Part shown: one piece after another, positions 5,094 through 11,840 of the stretch
How positions within the stretch are numbered: position 1 is the stretch's first letter
How the letters are laid out: the number at the start of each line of letters is the position of its first letter
NCBI GenBank assembly: GCA_017610245.1
Contig: JAFCCK010000018.1
Coordinates: forward strand, 1-11,840
Direction: 5' to 3'
Source: Candidatus Iainarchaeum sp.
Lineage (GTDB): Archaea; Iainarchaeota; Iainarchaeia; Iainarchaeales; GCA-2688035
DNA: 11,840 nt
Translations under genes and position numbers: made by a program
The notes under the pieces: generated by a model
The model's database searches: none
What the model saw: only the letters and a program-made list of their open reading frames with translations
Told to the model about the DNA's origin: nothing

Positions 5094-6452
5094 TTAATTC
5101 ACCCAGCTCTGCAGGATTGCCCTGTCTTTTGAAAACAGCTTTTTGAGAATAAGGGAGAACTGCGCTTTTCTAATCGTGCAGTCCGCATTGTTGTAAAGCA
5201 GTGGGGTGGGGGAGCCTTGGGAGGAGTGGGCCATTACCGGACAGAAGGAGCAATAGGGATTCCACTTGCATTCGTTGCAGAGTAGGCCGAGCGAGGAACT
5301 CAGCGAAAGCATGTTCAATGCATTTGGAGAAGTGAAAATTTTACGGTAGGGCTGTTCCACTGTGCCAAGCTTGAAGAGCCGCTCTGCCTTTCCCTCATCA
5401 CAGGTATAGATACTGCCATCGGGCTGGTAGGAAGCCTGCATTAATGCTGCCCCGCACGGCTTGCTGAAACAGCTGTGGTATGGCGCCTTTTCCCCCAGAA
5501 GCTTTCTTGCAATCATAAGGGAGAACTGCTCGCTGATTGGCTTCCCTGCCCTTGTTTTTTGGATGCAGCAGTTGAGGGTTTCCCTCCAAAAGGAAATGTA
5601 TTGTTGCGGGGAGTAGCCAATTTTATCCCAGTTATGTTTTGCCCTGCCGATTTTTCTAACTGGGACAGGAGTAATGTCAGGCAGTTTCTGGGCCAAATAT
5701 TCCCCAACGATTTCCTCTGCAAAGTGGAGGCTGTACTTTGTAACAGTGCAGAGCGCTCCAATTCTCCCAAAATCAAATTCGCTTCGCAAAGCATTAAGCC
5801 AGTAAACAACCTTTTTATAGCTGCCCCCGTGCAATGGTCTGTTCTTGTCATGCACTTTTTCTGGACCATCCAAACTGGTGCACAGGTCCGTTACATTGTT
5901 CTTCTTAAAGTAAGAGGCAATTGTTTCGTCCATCAGGGAAAGGTTGCTCACCACTCTCCAGTGAATGTTCTTTCTTGGGCGCTTCTTCGCGGCGTAATCT
6001 ATTATGAACTGCATTGCCGGGAAATTTGCAAGGGGCTCCCCTCCCTGAAACTCTATTACGATGTTTTTTCTGGGACTCTGCCAGATAAAATCGATTGTTT
6101 TCTTTGCTGTTTCAATGCTCATATCACTGCCCTTGCTTTCTACTGGCGGGGCTTCTGCATAGCAGTAGGGGCAGCTATGATTGCATTTCATTGTGGGGTT
6201 TATTATGTGGAGAGAAATCCCTTGGGTTAAATGGGAGTAAAGTTGGCTGTAATCGTGCAGCAGGGCTTTCTTGTTTTTACTTGTTAGAATAATTTTTTTA
6301 TTCTCGAGTTTTTTCCTTAAGCTTAGCCCAAGCTTTCTTTCTTTTATGCTCTTCAATTCGCTTTGGGAAACAGCCAGCCAGTTTCCTGCATCCGTTATCA
6401 AGACTTGAGTGTTGGGGCTTACCTTATGCACAAGGAATTTGTTGAATTGCAT
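5094..6452 (-). CDS. hxsB: HxsB-like radical SAM/SPASM peptide maturase
   Basis: A 452-residue protein. Residues 1-75 form an N-terminal region of the sort seen in HxsB. The radical SAM core follows with C90-x3-C94-x2-C97 (CNHSCPYC) inside LHIINPTMKCNHSCPYCYAEA, then IEFQGGEPL (133-141), VVSNLSLMD (167-175) and TSLDGPEKVHDKNRP (192-206). The SPASM domain has C333 (PCGA), C351 (IYTCDEG), C392-x2-C395, C401-x2-C404 and C425, enough for two auxiliary 4Fe-4S clusters. These motifs and the length match the HxsB maturase of His-Xaa-Ser systems, recognised from memory. The start codon follows the stop of the preceding HxsD-like gene with no gap (TGA then ATG), and GGGAGA (6466-6461) lies 8 bases ahead, which suggests translational coupling. 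The expected role is radical modification of a His-Xaa-Ser peptide; the peptide at 1562-1783 is the nearest candidate. The chemistry cannot be read from the sequence. Confidence 0.8.
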   Translation of the reverse strand: MQFNKFLVHKVSPNTQVLITDAGNWLAVSQSELKSIKERKLGLSLRKKLENKKIILTSKNKKALLHDYSQLYSHLTQGISLHIINPTMKCNHSCPYCYAEAPPVESKGSDMSIETAKKTIDFIWQSPRKNIVIEFQGGEPLANFPAMQFIIDYAAKKRPRKNIHWRVVSNLSLMDETIASYFKKNNVTDLCTSLDGPEKVHDKNRPLHGGSYKKVVYWLNALRSEFDFGRIGALCTVTKYSLHFAEEIVGEYLAQKLPDITPVPVRKIGRAKHNWDKIGYSPQQYISFWRETLNCCIQKTRAGKPISEQFSLMIARKLLGEKAPYHSCFSKPCGAALMQASYQPDGSIYTCDEGKAERLFKLGTVEQPYRKIFTSPNALNMLSLSSSLGLLCNECKWNPYCSFCPVMAHSSQGSPTPLLYNNADCTIRKAQFSLILKKLFSKDRAILQSWVN

Positions 6453-6695
6453 TCAGTGCATCTCCCTTCTTATCGCGAGAGCATAGTTCAGGAAACCCAG
6501 GGCTACTGTTTCAGGGTCAGCTTCTTTTAAGGGGGTAAGCTCTACGAGCAGGCGGTTTCTTTTGCTCTCTGTTTTTATTGAACAAATTTTTTTGAATGCG
6601 CCTGCTGTCTCGCTTATCGCTTGTGGGGGATAAAAAAATGGGTTCAAATCAAGAAAAGCAGTATTCTTTCCATTATTTATTTTTATTTGGTGCAT
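6453..6695 (-). CDS. hxsD: HxsD-like small protein 1
   Basis: A short protein of 80 residues from the ATG at 6695; a GTG at 6704 would add three. The ATG is preferred because AGGTG (6706-6702) lies 6 bases before it and overlaps that GTG. The pattern FLDLNPFFYPPQAISETAGAFK, then a beta-strand LLVELTP and the C-terminal helix ETVALGFLNYALAIRRE, matches HxsD. That family is a small partner of HxsB/HxsC, thought to help present the peptide substrate. It aligns with the next gene upstream (FLDLNPFFYPPQAI against LVSINPKIYSLGVI, and LLVELTPLK against IIVSLKPKK), so the two are probably paralogues or a heterodimer. It sits 11 bases after the upstream gene and abuts hxsB. Confidence 0.65.
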   Translation of the reverse strand: MHQIKINNGKNTAFLDLNPFFYPPQAISETAGAFKKICSIKTESKRNRLLVELTPLKEADPETVALGFLNYALAIRREMH

Positions 6696-6706
6696 GCGGA
6701 ACACCT

Positions 6707-7030
6707 TTATTTTCGCGAGTGAGCGAGAAAAGCCTGTTTTATGAACTCTTCCCTTATGCGCTGTGTCCTTTCGCTTTGCTCAAAGTTGACAGCAAAATTT
6801 ATCAGCTGCTCGTTGAATTCGTTTGCAATTTCCTCAATGTTCTTTCCCTTCTTGGGCTTGAGGGAAACTATTATTTGGTCGTTGGGGTTGCCGTCAATTA
6901 CTATGAATGCCCTTTCAAGGAGAACATATGCTGCTGAGAAAATTACACCCAGCGAATAAATCTTTGGATTAATGGAAACAAGCGCAAAGTTCTTTTTCCT
7001 GTGAAGTTCAACGTTTTCAAAGCCAGGCAT
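6707..7030 (-). CDS. hxsD: HxsD-like small protein 2
   Basis: A 107-residue protein, first in the three-gene cluster. The core LVSINPKIYSLGVIFSAAYVLLERA, then IDGNPNDQIIVSLKPKK and the helix EIANEFNEQLINFAV, matches HxsD. Compared with its neighbour it has an extra helical C-terminus (RIREEFIKQAFLA) of about 30 residues. The likely role is as an accessory protein of the HxsB-like enzyme, in the cytoplasm, with the second HxsD-like protein. GGGAG (7040-7036) lies 5 bases before the ATG, and a TATA-like box lies about 40 bases upstream. The pair may have arisen by duplication and specialised for different parts of the substrate or for two enzymes; that is inference. Confidence 0.7.
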   Translation of the reverse strand: MPGFENVELHRKKNFALVSINPKIYSLGVIFSAAYVLLERAFIVIDGNPNDQIIVSLKPKKGKNIEEIANEFNEQLINFAVNFEQSERTQRIREEFIKQAFLAHSRK

Positions 7031-7061
7031 TTTTCTCCCAGTTAAGATAAAGGTCTGAAAA

Positions 7062-7072
7062 TAATTTAAATT
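7062..7072 (-). promoter_or_regulatory. TATA-like box for the hxsD-hxsD-hxsB cluster
   Basis: ATTTAAATTAT on the minus strand (7072-7062) lies in the 48-base gap after the prepilin peptidase gene. A start site near 7042 would place the GGGAG ribosome site near the mRNA 5' end. This suggests the cluster has its own promoter, although read-through from the peptidase gene is possible. Confidence 0.45.
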
Positions 7073-7078
7073 GAGGGG

Positions 7079-8128
7079 CTAGCACCACGGAAGGAAAAGG
7101 GGGCAAAAAAAAGTGAGCAGGGTTCCCAAGAAGAGCAGGGGGGCAAACGGCAGGGTTTCCTGTGTAAGGAGGGAGTGAAAACGCACTTTTCCCTCCTTGT
7201 TCTTTTTTTGCAGAAAGGCAATGTTTTCGGCTGTTAAGCCTTTGGCTGACAAATCAAAGAGATAGTTGGTTTTGATGTCCTGCAGGGCATTTATGAGGGA
7301 GGGAAAGAAGAGCCTCTTCTTCTCAAGCAGACCGTTTTTTTCATAAACGCCCTCCAGAAGCACCGCCCCTGGCTTTAGGTCATTTATCTCAGCTCTCTTG
7401 CCAAATGCAAAAAAGCCAAGGTAAAGGGTGAAAAAGCGGAGAAATACTATCATAATGAGAATAAGGGAAAAGAAAATCCAGAAATTCGGCTGGAAAAGCT
7501 CTTTAAGGTTAAGCAAAGCAAAAAGGGCTGCTAGCAATGCTGAGACAACAACCATTTTCCTTGGTAAAACTTTTTCCATTGCCGAAACAAGCAGGAAGAG
7601 GAGAATCACGATGAGGAAAAAGTCAAGGGGTAGGGCAACAAGGGAGAAAAGGTAGAACAAGAGCCAGTAGAATGCGAAAAGGATAATCGCGAGGGAGAGC
7701 AGTTGCTGGGGCCTTAACGCGCTCTTTAATGCATCAGCCTTTTCTTGCACAGTTGTCCTGAAAAGGGAGAGCCCAAAGAGGACAACGAATGCAGGAACAA
7801 AAGAATTCAAGAGGAGGGAAAAGGCAGGGAAGAAAACAAAATTCTTGGGATAAAGACCCAGTGGGAAAAGCAATGCAAAGGCAAGGAACAGCTTGCTGTC
7901 CGCAGCGCTCCAGAGCCTCGCGAGGTAAAGAGAGAAGCCGAACATAAAGGCAAGCAATGCGTTAAGGGAGAACAGCAGCAAATGGGCTTGGGAAAGGAAG
8001 GCAAGCAGAATAGCAGCAAAGACCATTGGGAAAACAAGCATGTTCAGGATTTTCCCGTTCTTTATATCAGTGTAAGAGGAAATTGTCCCAAGCAAGGAAA
8101 TCAGGAAAATGCTCGCATACTGGTACAT
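7079..8128 (-). CDS. A24-family prepilin/preflagellin peptidase, divergent
   Basis: From the ATG at 8128 this is a 349-residue polytopic membrane protein. The first helix leads straight into SYTDIKNGKILN with catalytic Asp21, the classic first site of A24 aspartic peptidases that cut class III signal peptides. The second site is WSAADSK with Asp77; the family usually has Gly four positions before this aspartate, and here it is Ser. Several further membrane helices follow. A soluble segment (about 250-325: INDLKPGAVLLEGVY ... AKGLTAENIAFLQKK) and a last hydrophobic helix (LPFAPLLFLGTLLTFF) match an extended archaeal form of the family. The frame is open upstream to 8209, but that would overlap the preceding gene by 43 bases and adds residues not seen in the family. 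The protein probably matures pilin-like or archaellin-like proteins at the membrane; no such substrate gene is in the window. Confidence 0.8.
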   Translation of the reverse strand: MYQYASIFLISLLGTISSYTDIKNGKILNMLVFPMVFAAILLAFLSQAHLLLFSLNALLAFMFGFSLYLARLWSAADSKLFLAFALLFPLGLYPKNFVFFPAFSLLLNSFVPAFVVLFGLSLFRTTVQEKADALKSALRPQQLLSLAIILFAFYWLLFYLFSLVALPLDFFLIVILLFLLVSAMEKVLPRKMVVVSALLAALFALLNLKELFQPNFWIFFSLILIMIVFLRFFTLYLGFFAFGKRAEINDLKPGAVLLEGVYEKNGLLEKKRLFFPSLINALQDIKTNYLFDLSAKGLTAENIAFLQKKNKEGKVRFHSLLTQETLPFAPLLFLGTLLTFFCPLFLPWC

Positions 8129-8166
8129 GCAATCAGCAAAATTACTGGAATAAAGTAATAATAAGA

Positions 8167-11100
8167 TTATTGGGGCGTCTGGGAAACAGTGCACTCCATG
8201 TTTGCCCACTGGGGAATGCCCTGCTTCACTGGGTCAAGCTCTGCTGTGAGCTTTTGCGGGTTCCACCAGAAGTACATCTTTTGGGCGTCCTCTGAAACGC
8301 ACACATAGCCTTGCCCAATCAAATCAATCACATCCTGAACTGAAGCAACACTGTAGCGGTCTCTGTTGCTCAGGCCCAGCTGTGATACCCCTGCTGGTTG
8401 GTCGGGGGAGTAAAACTTTGCACTGCTATCTGCACAGCTGTCATGCAAAACAACATCCATGCTGTTTGGAATAAAGAATACTGTTTCAAGGAACATTTTT
8501 TGGTTGTTTGGTGCGGATGGGTAAGGGAAGCCATAGGAAGGCGTGGCTGCTAGAACACACCCATCTCCTGTGGCAAGGTAATCCCTTTGCCTGTAGGGTA
8601 GCTTTGAGCCATCAAATGTCTGGCAGTTGGCTGGACGCTCTCCCATCGTGCTTCCTGCCCCCGTCCATAGGTTCATAAAGCCGCTTGGTGAGGAAAGTAT
8701 GCTTCCATCCGTGGTGCTAAGGTAATAGAATGCGTCTGCCCTGCTGTTTGCTGAGTTCATCTCAAGCAGCACAGGGGTAGCAATGCTAGGGGATAACACC
8801 ATTACATCAGCGGTTTTTGTAATTGAGAAAAGCTCCCCCTTATTGCTATTCGCGTAATCAAAGCTATCCAACGTAACTGTCTGAACCTCCCTTATGCCGC
8901 CGGAGTCGGCATCTGTTGCAACATACAGAGCGTCCCCCGGCTCGCCAACCAATGTAATTGTGCCTTGCGAAGTGTCAAAGCGCAGCCCATAGCCGTGCCT
9001 GTCATAGCTGCCATCTGGTTCCTTTCCAATTGTTCCATCAATTGGAAGCCTGTAGAAGGGATTGTCAACAGGCGGGTCGCTCCATTTGTTGAAAGTTACT
9101 GTTATATTGGCAACCAACTCTACAACAGGCGGGTCACCCGTTATATGGAAAAAGGTGTAGTCCTCAGTCCCTGGCTCAAAGCTGAAGGAGATATAGACTT
9201 CATATAGCCCTGCATCTAAAGCAGTTTGGTTGAACTGTAGCTTTGAATAGTCAGTTAGGTAATATTGCCATGGGTGGTCTTGAGCTAAAAGAGTTTCCTG
9301 GGGGTCGAATAGGAAGGTCTCTGTAAGCAAAAATCTGTTCAAATCGGCTCTGAAATCCTCGGTAATGCCGTCCTCAATAAGGTAGGCATCGAAAAGCTTC
9401 AGGTCATTTATCCTGTTTAGATTTTCCTCTGAAAGCCCACTTTCTGCAATTTCCCTTATTCTATCGAGCCTGTACAGCAGAGAAATGGTAAACTGGGTTG
9501 CGTCACAGTAAATGTAATCTGGGTTTTCCTCGCTGCACGTGTTTGGATTTATTTTATCCCAGCCCCAGTCAAATTTAATCCTTGGCTTGTTTGCCTCTCC
9601 AGTTGCACCGTATGCCCCGCTGTATGCGAAGCAGTCAACCTGCTCCTGCCCCTCAAGCCTGATATGGAAGTACTCATCCCTAACAACCCTCTCAACCACC
9701 CTTGTTGAAGTAACAGCAACTATTTCATCATTTGGGTCTTCCGTCTGGAACGAGCCTGTGCCCTTAAAGTAAACGCTTACATCGGGGGTGTCTGTGCTGA
9801 CAGTGAAAACTATTCTGGTAAACTGGTTTGGGTCAGCCTCTGGAATATTGAAAAACATCCCGTCCTGCATGCTTTCCCCGGCAGGAATCTCGCCAAAGCC
9901 GCTCTGGGCACCCAAATTCAGGTATTCATCGCTGTAATACAGCTCTTGCTCAAAGGATTCGATGATTAAGGTGTCCGGTACTTCATCGTCATGCACAAAT
10001 GCGTATGCCTTCACATCAACTGGGTCTGCAAAGGTCTCGGTGTATACTCCCCCACTATCCCTAAGGGCTGTCGCCAATTCATCCCCTCCCGCTACAAAGT
10101 ACCAAGTATCGCCGCTGTAGAAGTAAAGGAAAAGGCTTCCCAGGGGGTCTTCAGCTCCCTCGCCGTCCTGACCATTCTGGGGCGGGGTAAACTCAGGAAG
10201 AGTAACCCTGAACGTTAAGCTGTTGACGAACACTTCGGTTGCCGCCAGATCACTTACCAGTCTATCAAATTCTGGGTCACCTACAAACTGCGATGGCTCC
10301 TCTAGAAGAAGTCCCGGTGAGTAGTTGTATGAGCCCGTTCTCGGGTCAGCTTCGGGGTCTGCCGCTACTCCAATAATCTTGGACGTTGCCAGTTCCACTT
10401 CTTCCAAAATTCCTGTATCCTGCACGGTCCATTCGTCAAACCCATCGGCAGTAACGGTCCAGTTGAAGGGAATCGGCTCAGTTGCCGCTCCATCTTGACC
10501 CCCTATACTGTCAGTTGCCTTTAGCAATGCATAAGTTTCGCCCATGATGGAATTGTTCACTGCTGTAAATTCAATTTTTCCCTCATGGTCTATGTCATAG
10601 TTCCAGTACTCCCACGCGATTGCGTGCAGTATAGTGCCTGTATAAGGTTCTGAGGCAAGGTCATCAGAAGTTTGGAGTGAGCAGCTCCTTGGCTCTGGAG
10701 AACCCCCTCTTTGGCAGAATGCAACATAACTAGAAGGCCCCATGAAATGTGGGATTGTAACACAACCATCAGGAATTAAAGTGCTGCCAACGCTTGTGCA
10801 GAGCCTATCACAACCTTCTCCCATTCCACCATCTCTTCTGATAATTTCAGCATTTCTGTGCAAATCATTTCCACAGTTTGGGCCTGTGAAAGGAAATAAT
10901 TCTAAGGTTGTTGCGGTAGAACACTCTGACTCGTATTCCTGCACGCAAAAAGCTGTACGTGTAGTATTAGGAATAAAACTGCCAACTGATGCTGAAACAC
11001 AACCATCAGGAATTAAAGTGCCATTAACTCCGGCACAAAGCGCATCACAGGAAGCAGGACTTATGCCACTGTCCTCTATTCTAATGATTTTCTTACAGGG

Positions 11101-11840
11101 AATACTGCTTCCTTGCGGCTCTGAAATCAGAGCTTGAGTCCCGCCAATTGGTCCAACGCTATCAACCTCCAAAATGAACTTGTCTGCTTCTCTTCCGGCA
11201 AAGTAGGGAGGCAGGTCGTCCCCTCCCTTAAAACCAGCAATAGAACAGGTTTCAGCATTGTTGCAAATGTTGTGCTTTCCCTGCCAGATTGGGTCTTGTG
11301 TAACATCTTCAATTGACTGGGCCCCGATTGGATGGTAGGTATCTGTATCAACCCAGCCGTCTTCATTTGGGTCTGTGCTGTTGCTTACTATCGGGTGGGG
11401 CAGGGTTGGGCACTCTTCTGGTGCTTGCCCTTCCAAAATGCAGCCGCTTGTGGGCATTGTGAGGGGATACTCGCCAGTAATATTGAAGCAGTCCCCAACA
11501 ACAGAGTCAGCTGGGGCCTCAGCACAGCCGTCTCTTGAAAGCTGGGCCCAAAGCCTGTGCCTGCCCCCACTGTTATGGCTTCCGTCGGTCATGAAAAAGT
11601 CAGCCCATCGCAGTTCAACAAATCCCCCGTTGGGGGTAACACTTACTTCATACTTGTCGGCTAAAACAATGCCACCTTCCCCTATGACCTCTCTCCTTGT
11701 TCGCTTTTCCGGCTCTATTCTCCTCAAGGAGGGCTGCTGCAGGGAGAAAGCCTCAGGATTCAGCGAATGGATTCTGACCTTTGTTATAGCAGGGAGGCTG
11801 CTGTCTTCAATATACCTGAAACACTTGTTGATTATCAAGC
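8167..11840 (-). CDS. Giant secreted/surface protein, N-terminus beyond window
   Basis: The frame is open from the right edge to a TAA at 8167, giving at least 1223 residues; the true start and any signal peptide lie outside. It is rich in Asp, Ser, Thr, Pro and aromatic residues and poor in Lys, as in exported archaeal proteins. Counting from the first codon seen, D156-x-N158-x-D160-G-x-x-D164 resembles a calcium-binding EF-hand/dockerin loop. Two Cys-rich modules 79 residues apart share a TLIPDGCV core (about 272-280 and 351-359). Later segments include KFDWGWD and a YIYCDATQFTISLLYRLDRI region with following helices, like a large uncharacterised protein type of DPANN archaea (recollection, not checked). 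A C-terminal region contains SVQDVIDLIGQGYVCV and FWWN. No C-terminal membrane anchor is seen. No enzyme motif is recognised; a surface or adhesion role is a guess. The A24 peptidase gene follows 38 bases later. Confidence 0.75.
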   Translation of the reverse strand, partial: LIINKCFRYIEDSSLPAITKVRIHSLNPEAFSLQQPSLRRIEPEKRTRREVIGEGGIVLADKYEVSVTPNGGFVELRWADFFMTDGSHNSGGRHRLWAQLSRDGCAEAPADSVVGDCFNITGEYPLTMPTSGCILEGQAPEECPTLPHPIVSNSTDPNEDGWVDTDTYHPIGAQSIEDVTQDPIWQGKHNICNNAETCSIAGFKGGDDLPPYFAGREADKFILEVDSVGPIGGTQALISEPQGSSIPCKKIIRIEDSGISPASCDALCAGVNGTLIPDGCVSASVGSFIPNTTRTAFCVQEYESECSTATTLELFPFTGPNCGNDLHRNAEIIRRDGGMGEGCDRLCTSVGSTLIPDGCVTIPHFMGPSSYVAFCQRGGSPEPRSCSLQTSDDLASEPYTGTILHAIAWEYWNYDIDHEGKIEFTAVNNSIMGETYALLKATDSIGGQDGAATEPIPFNWTVTADGFDEWTVQDTGILEEVELATSKIIGVAADPEADPRTGSYNYSPGLLLEEPSQFVGDPEFDRLVSDLAATEVFVNSLTFRVTLPEFTPPQNGQDGEGAEDPLGSLFLYFYSGDTWYFVAGGDELATALRDSGGVYTETFADPVDVKAYAFVHDDEVPDTLIIESFEQELYYSDEYLNLGAQSGFGEIPAGESMQDGMFFNIPEADPNQFTRIVFTVSTDTPDVSVYFKGTGSFQTEDPNDEIVAVTSTRVVERVVRDEYFHIRLEGQEQVDCFAYSGAYGATGEANKPRIKFDWGWDKINPNTCSEENPDYIYCDATQFTISLLYRLDRIREIAESGLSEENLNRINDLKLFDAYLIEDGITEDFRADLNRFLLTETFLFDPQETLLAQDHPWQYYLTDYSKLQFNQTALDAGLYEVYISFSFEPGTEDYTFFHITGDPPVVELVANITVTFNKWSDPPVDNPFYRLPIDGTIGKEPDGSYDRHGYGLRFDTSQGTITLVGEPGDALYVATDADSGGIREVQTVTLDSFDYANSNKGELFSITKTADVMVLSPSIATPVLLEMNSANSRADAFYYLSTTDGSILSSPSGFMNLWTGAGSTMGERPANCQTFDGSKLPYRQRDYLATGDGCVLAATPSYGFPYPSAPNNQKMFLETVFFIPNSMDVVLHDSCADSSAKFYSPDQPAGVSQLGLSNRDRYSVASVQDVIDLIGQGYVCVSEDAQKMYFWWNPQKLTAELDPVKQGIPQWANMECTVSQTPQ
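10759..11021 (-). repeat. Internal duplication marked by an exact 26-base direct repeat
   Basis: The same 26 bases occur at 10759-10784 and 10996-11021, exactly 237 bases (79 codons) apart and in the same frame. They encode the TLIPDGCV core of two Cys-rich modules of the giant secreted protein. Outside the core, Cys spacing is kept (CDxLC before it, a xxAFC after it) while the sequence differs. This points to module duplication, with the core kept by selection or gene conversion. Confidence 0.7.

Noticed and set aside
5475..6230. A 251-codon open frame on the plus strand
   Set aside because: It lies wholly opposite the hxsB-like gene, whose motifs leave no doubt about the coding strand, and its translation is Cys/Phe-rich without any recognisable pattern.
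7745..8158. A 137-codon Lys/Glu-rich open frame on the plus strand
   Set aside because: It is the antisense image of the hydrophobic peptidase helices (Leu/Phe codons read in reverse), not a real gene.
8129..8209. N-terminal extension of the A24 peptidase by 27 codons
   Set aside because: It would overlap the end of the giant protein gene by 43 bases, and the extra residues precede the normal first helix of the family. The ATG at 8128 gives the usual distance to the first catalytic aspartate.
10759..11021. CRISPR or mobile-element repeats
   Set aside because: There are only two copies, they are in frame within a coding region and 79 codons apart, and no inverted ends or transposase gene accompany them; module duplication explains them.

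Overview
The window reads as chromosomal DNA from an archaeon, probably of the DPANN type (this rank is inference). The reasons are archaeal TATA-like boxes ahead of several genes, GGAGGTG/GGTGA-type ribosome binding sites alongside short-leader starts, a signal-peptide/membrane-helix/winged-helix regulator of a kind typical of archaea, an archaeal-style A24 prepilin peptidase, and large Cys-containing secreted proteins. All nine genes lie on the minus strand, so transcription runs from high to low coordinates. Coding density is high and no gene-free stretch exceeds about 140 bases.

In transcription order: (1) a giant secreted protein whose start lies off the right edge (11840-8167); (2) an A24 prepilin/preflagellin peptidase (8128-7079); (3) a tight three-gene cluster (7030-5094) of two HxsD-like small proteins followed by an HxsB-like radical SAM/SPASM maturase; (4) a GC-rich intergenic island (about 5022-5092) of uncertain nature; (5) a membrane-anchored winged-helix regulator (4954-4034) followed by a secreted protein built of three beta-rich repeats (3934-1859), with a tandem 10-bp repeat and a shared 8-mer in their promoter regions; (6) a 73-residue peptide gene (1783-1562) followed 31 bases later by a second radical SAM protein (1530-520); (7) the first 153 codons of a membrane-anchored NHL-type beta-propeller protein that runs off the left edge (460-1).

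The most interesting content is a His-Xaa-Ser (Hxs)-like peptide modification system split over two transcription units. HxsB and HxsD are known partners in bacterial His-Xaa-Ser systems. Here an HxsB-like enzyme and two HxsD-like proteins sit about 3.3 kb upstream of a small peptide gene. That peptide has a helical leader-like N-terminus, an Ala/Ser/Leu-rich middle, and a His/Ser/Pro-rich tail with two His-Xaa-Ser triplets (HLS and HAS). The peptide is paired directly with a second radical SAM enzyme that does not look like canonical HxsC. Between the two halves lie a candidate surface-sensing regulator and a large secreted protein. A working hypothesis is an archaeal ribosomally made, post-translationally modified peptide (RiPP) acting at or outside the cell surface. 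The gene identities are well supported by motifs. The chemistry, the leader/core boundary and the link between the two halves are inference.
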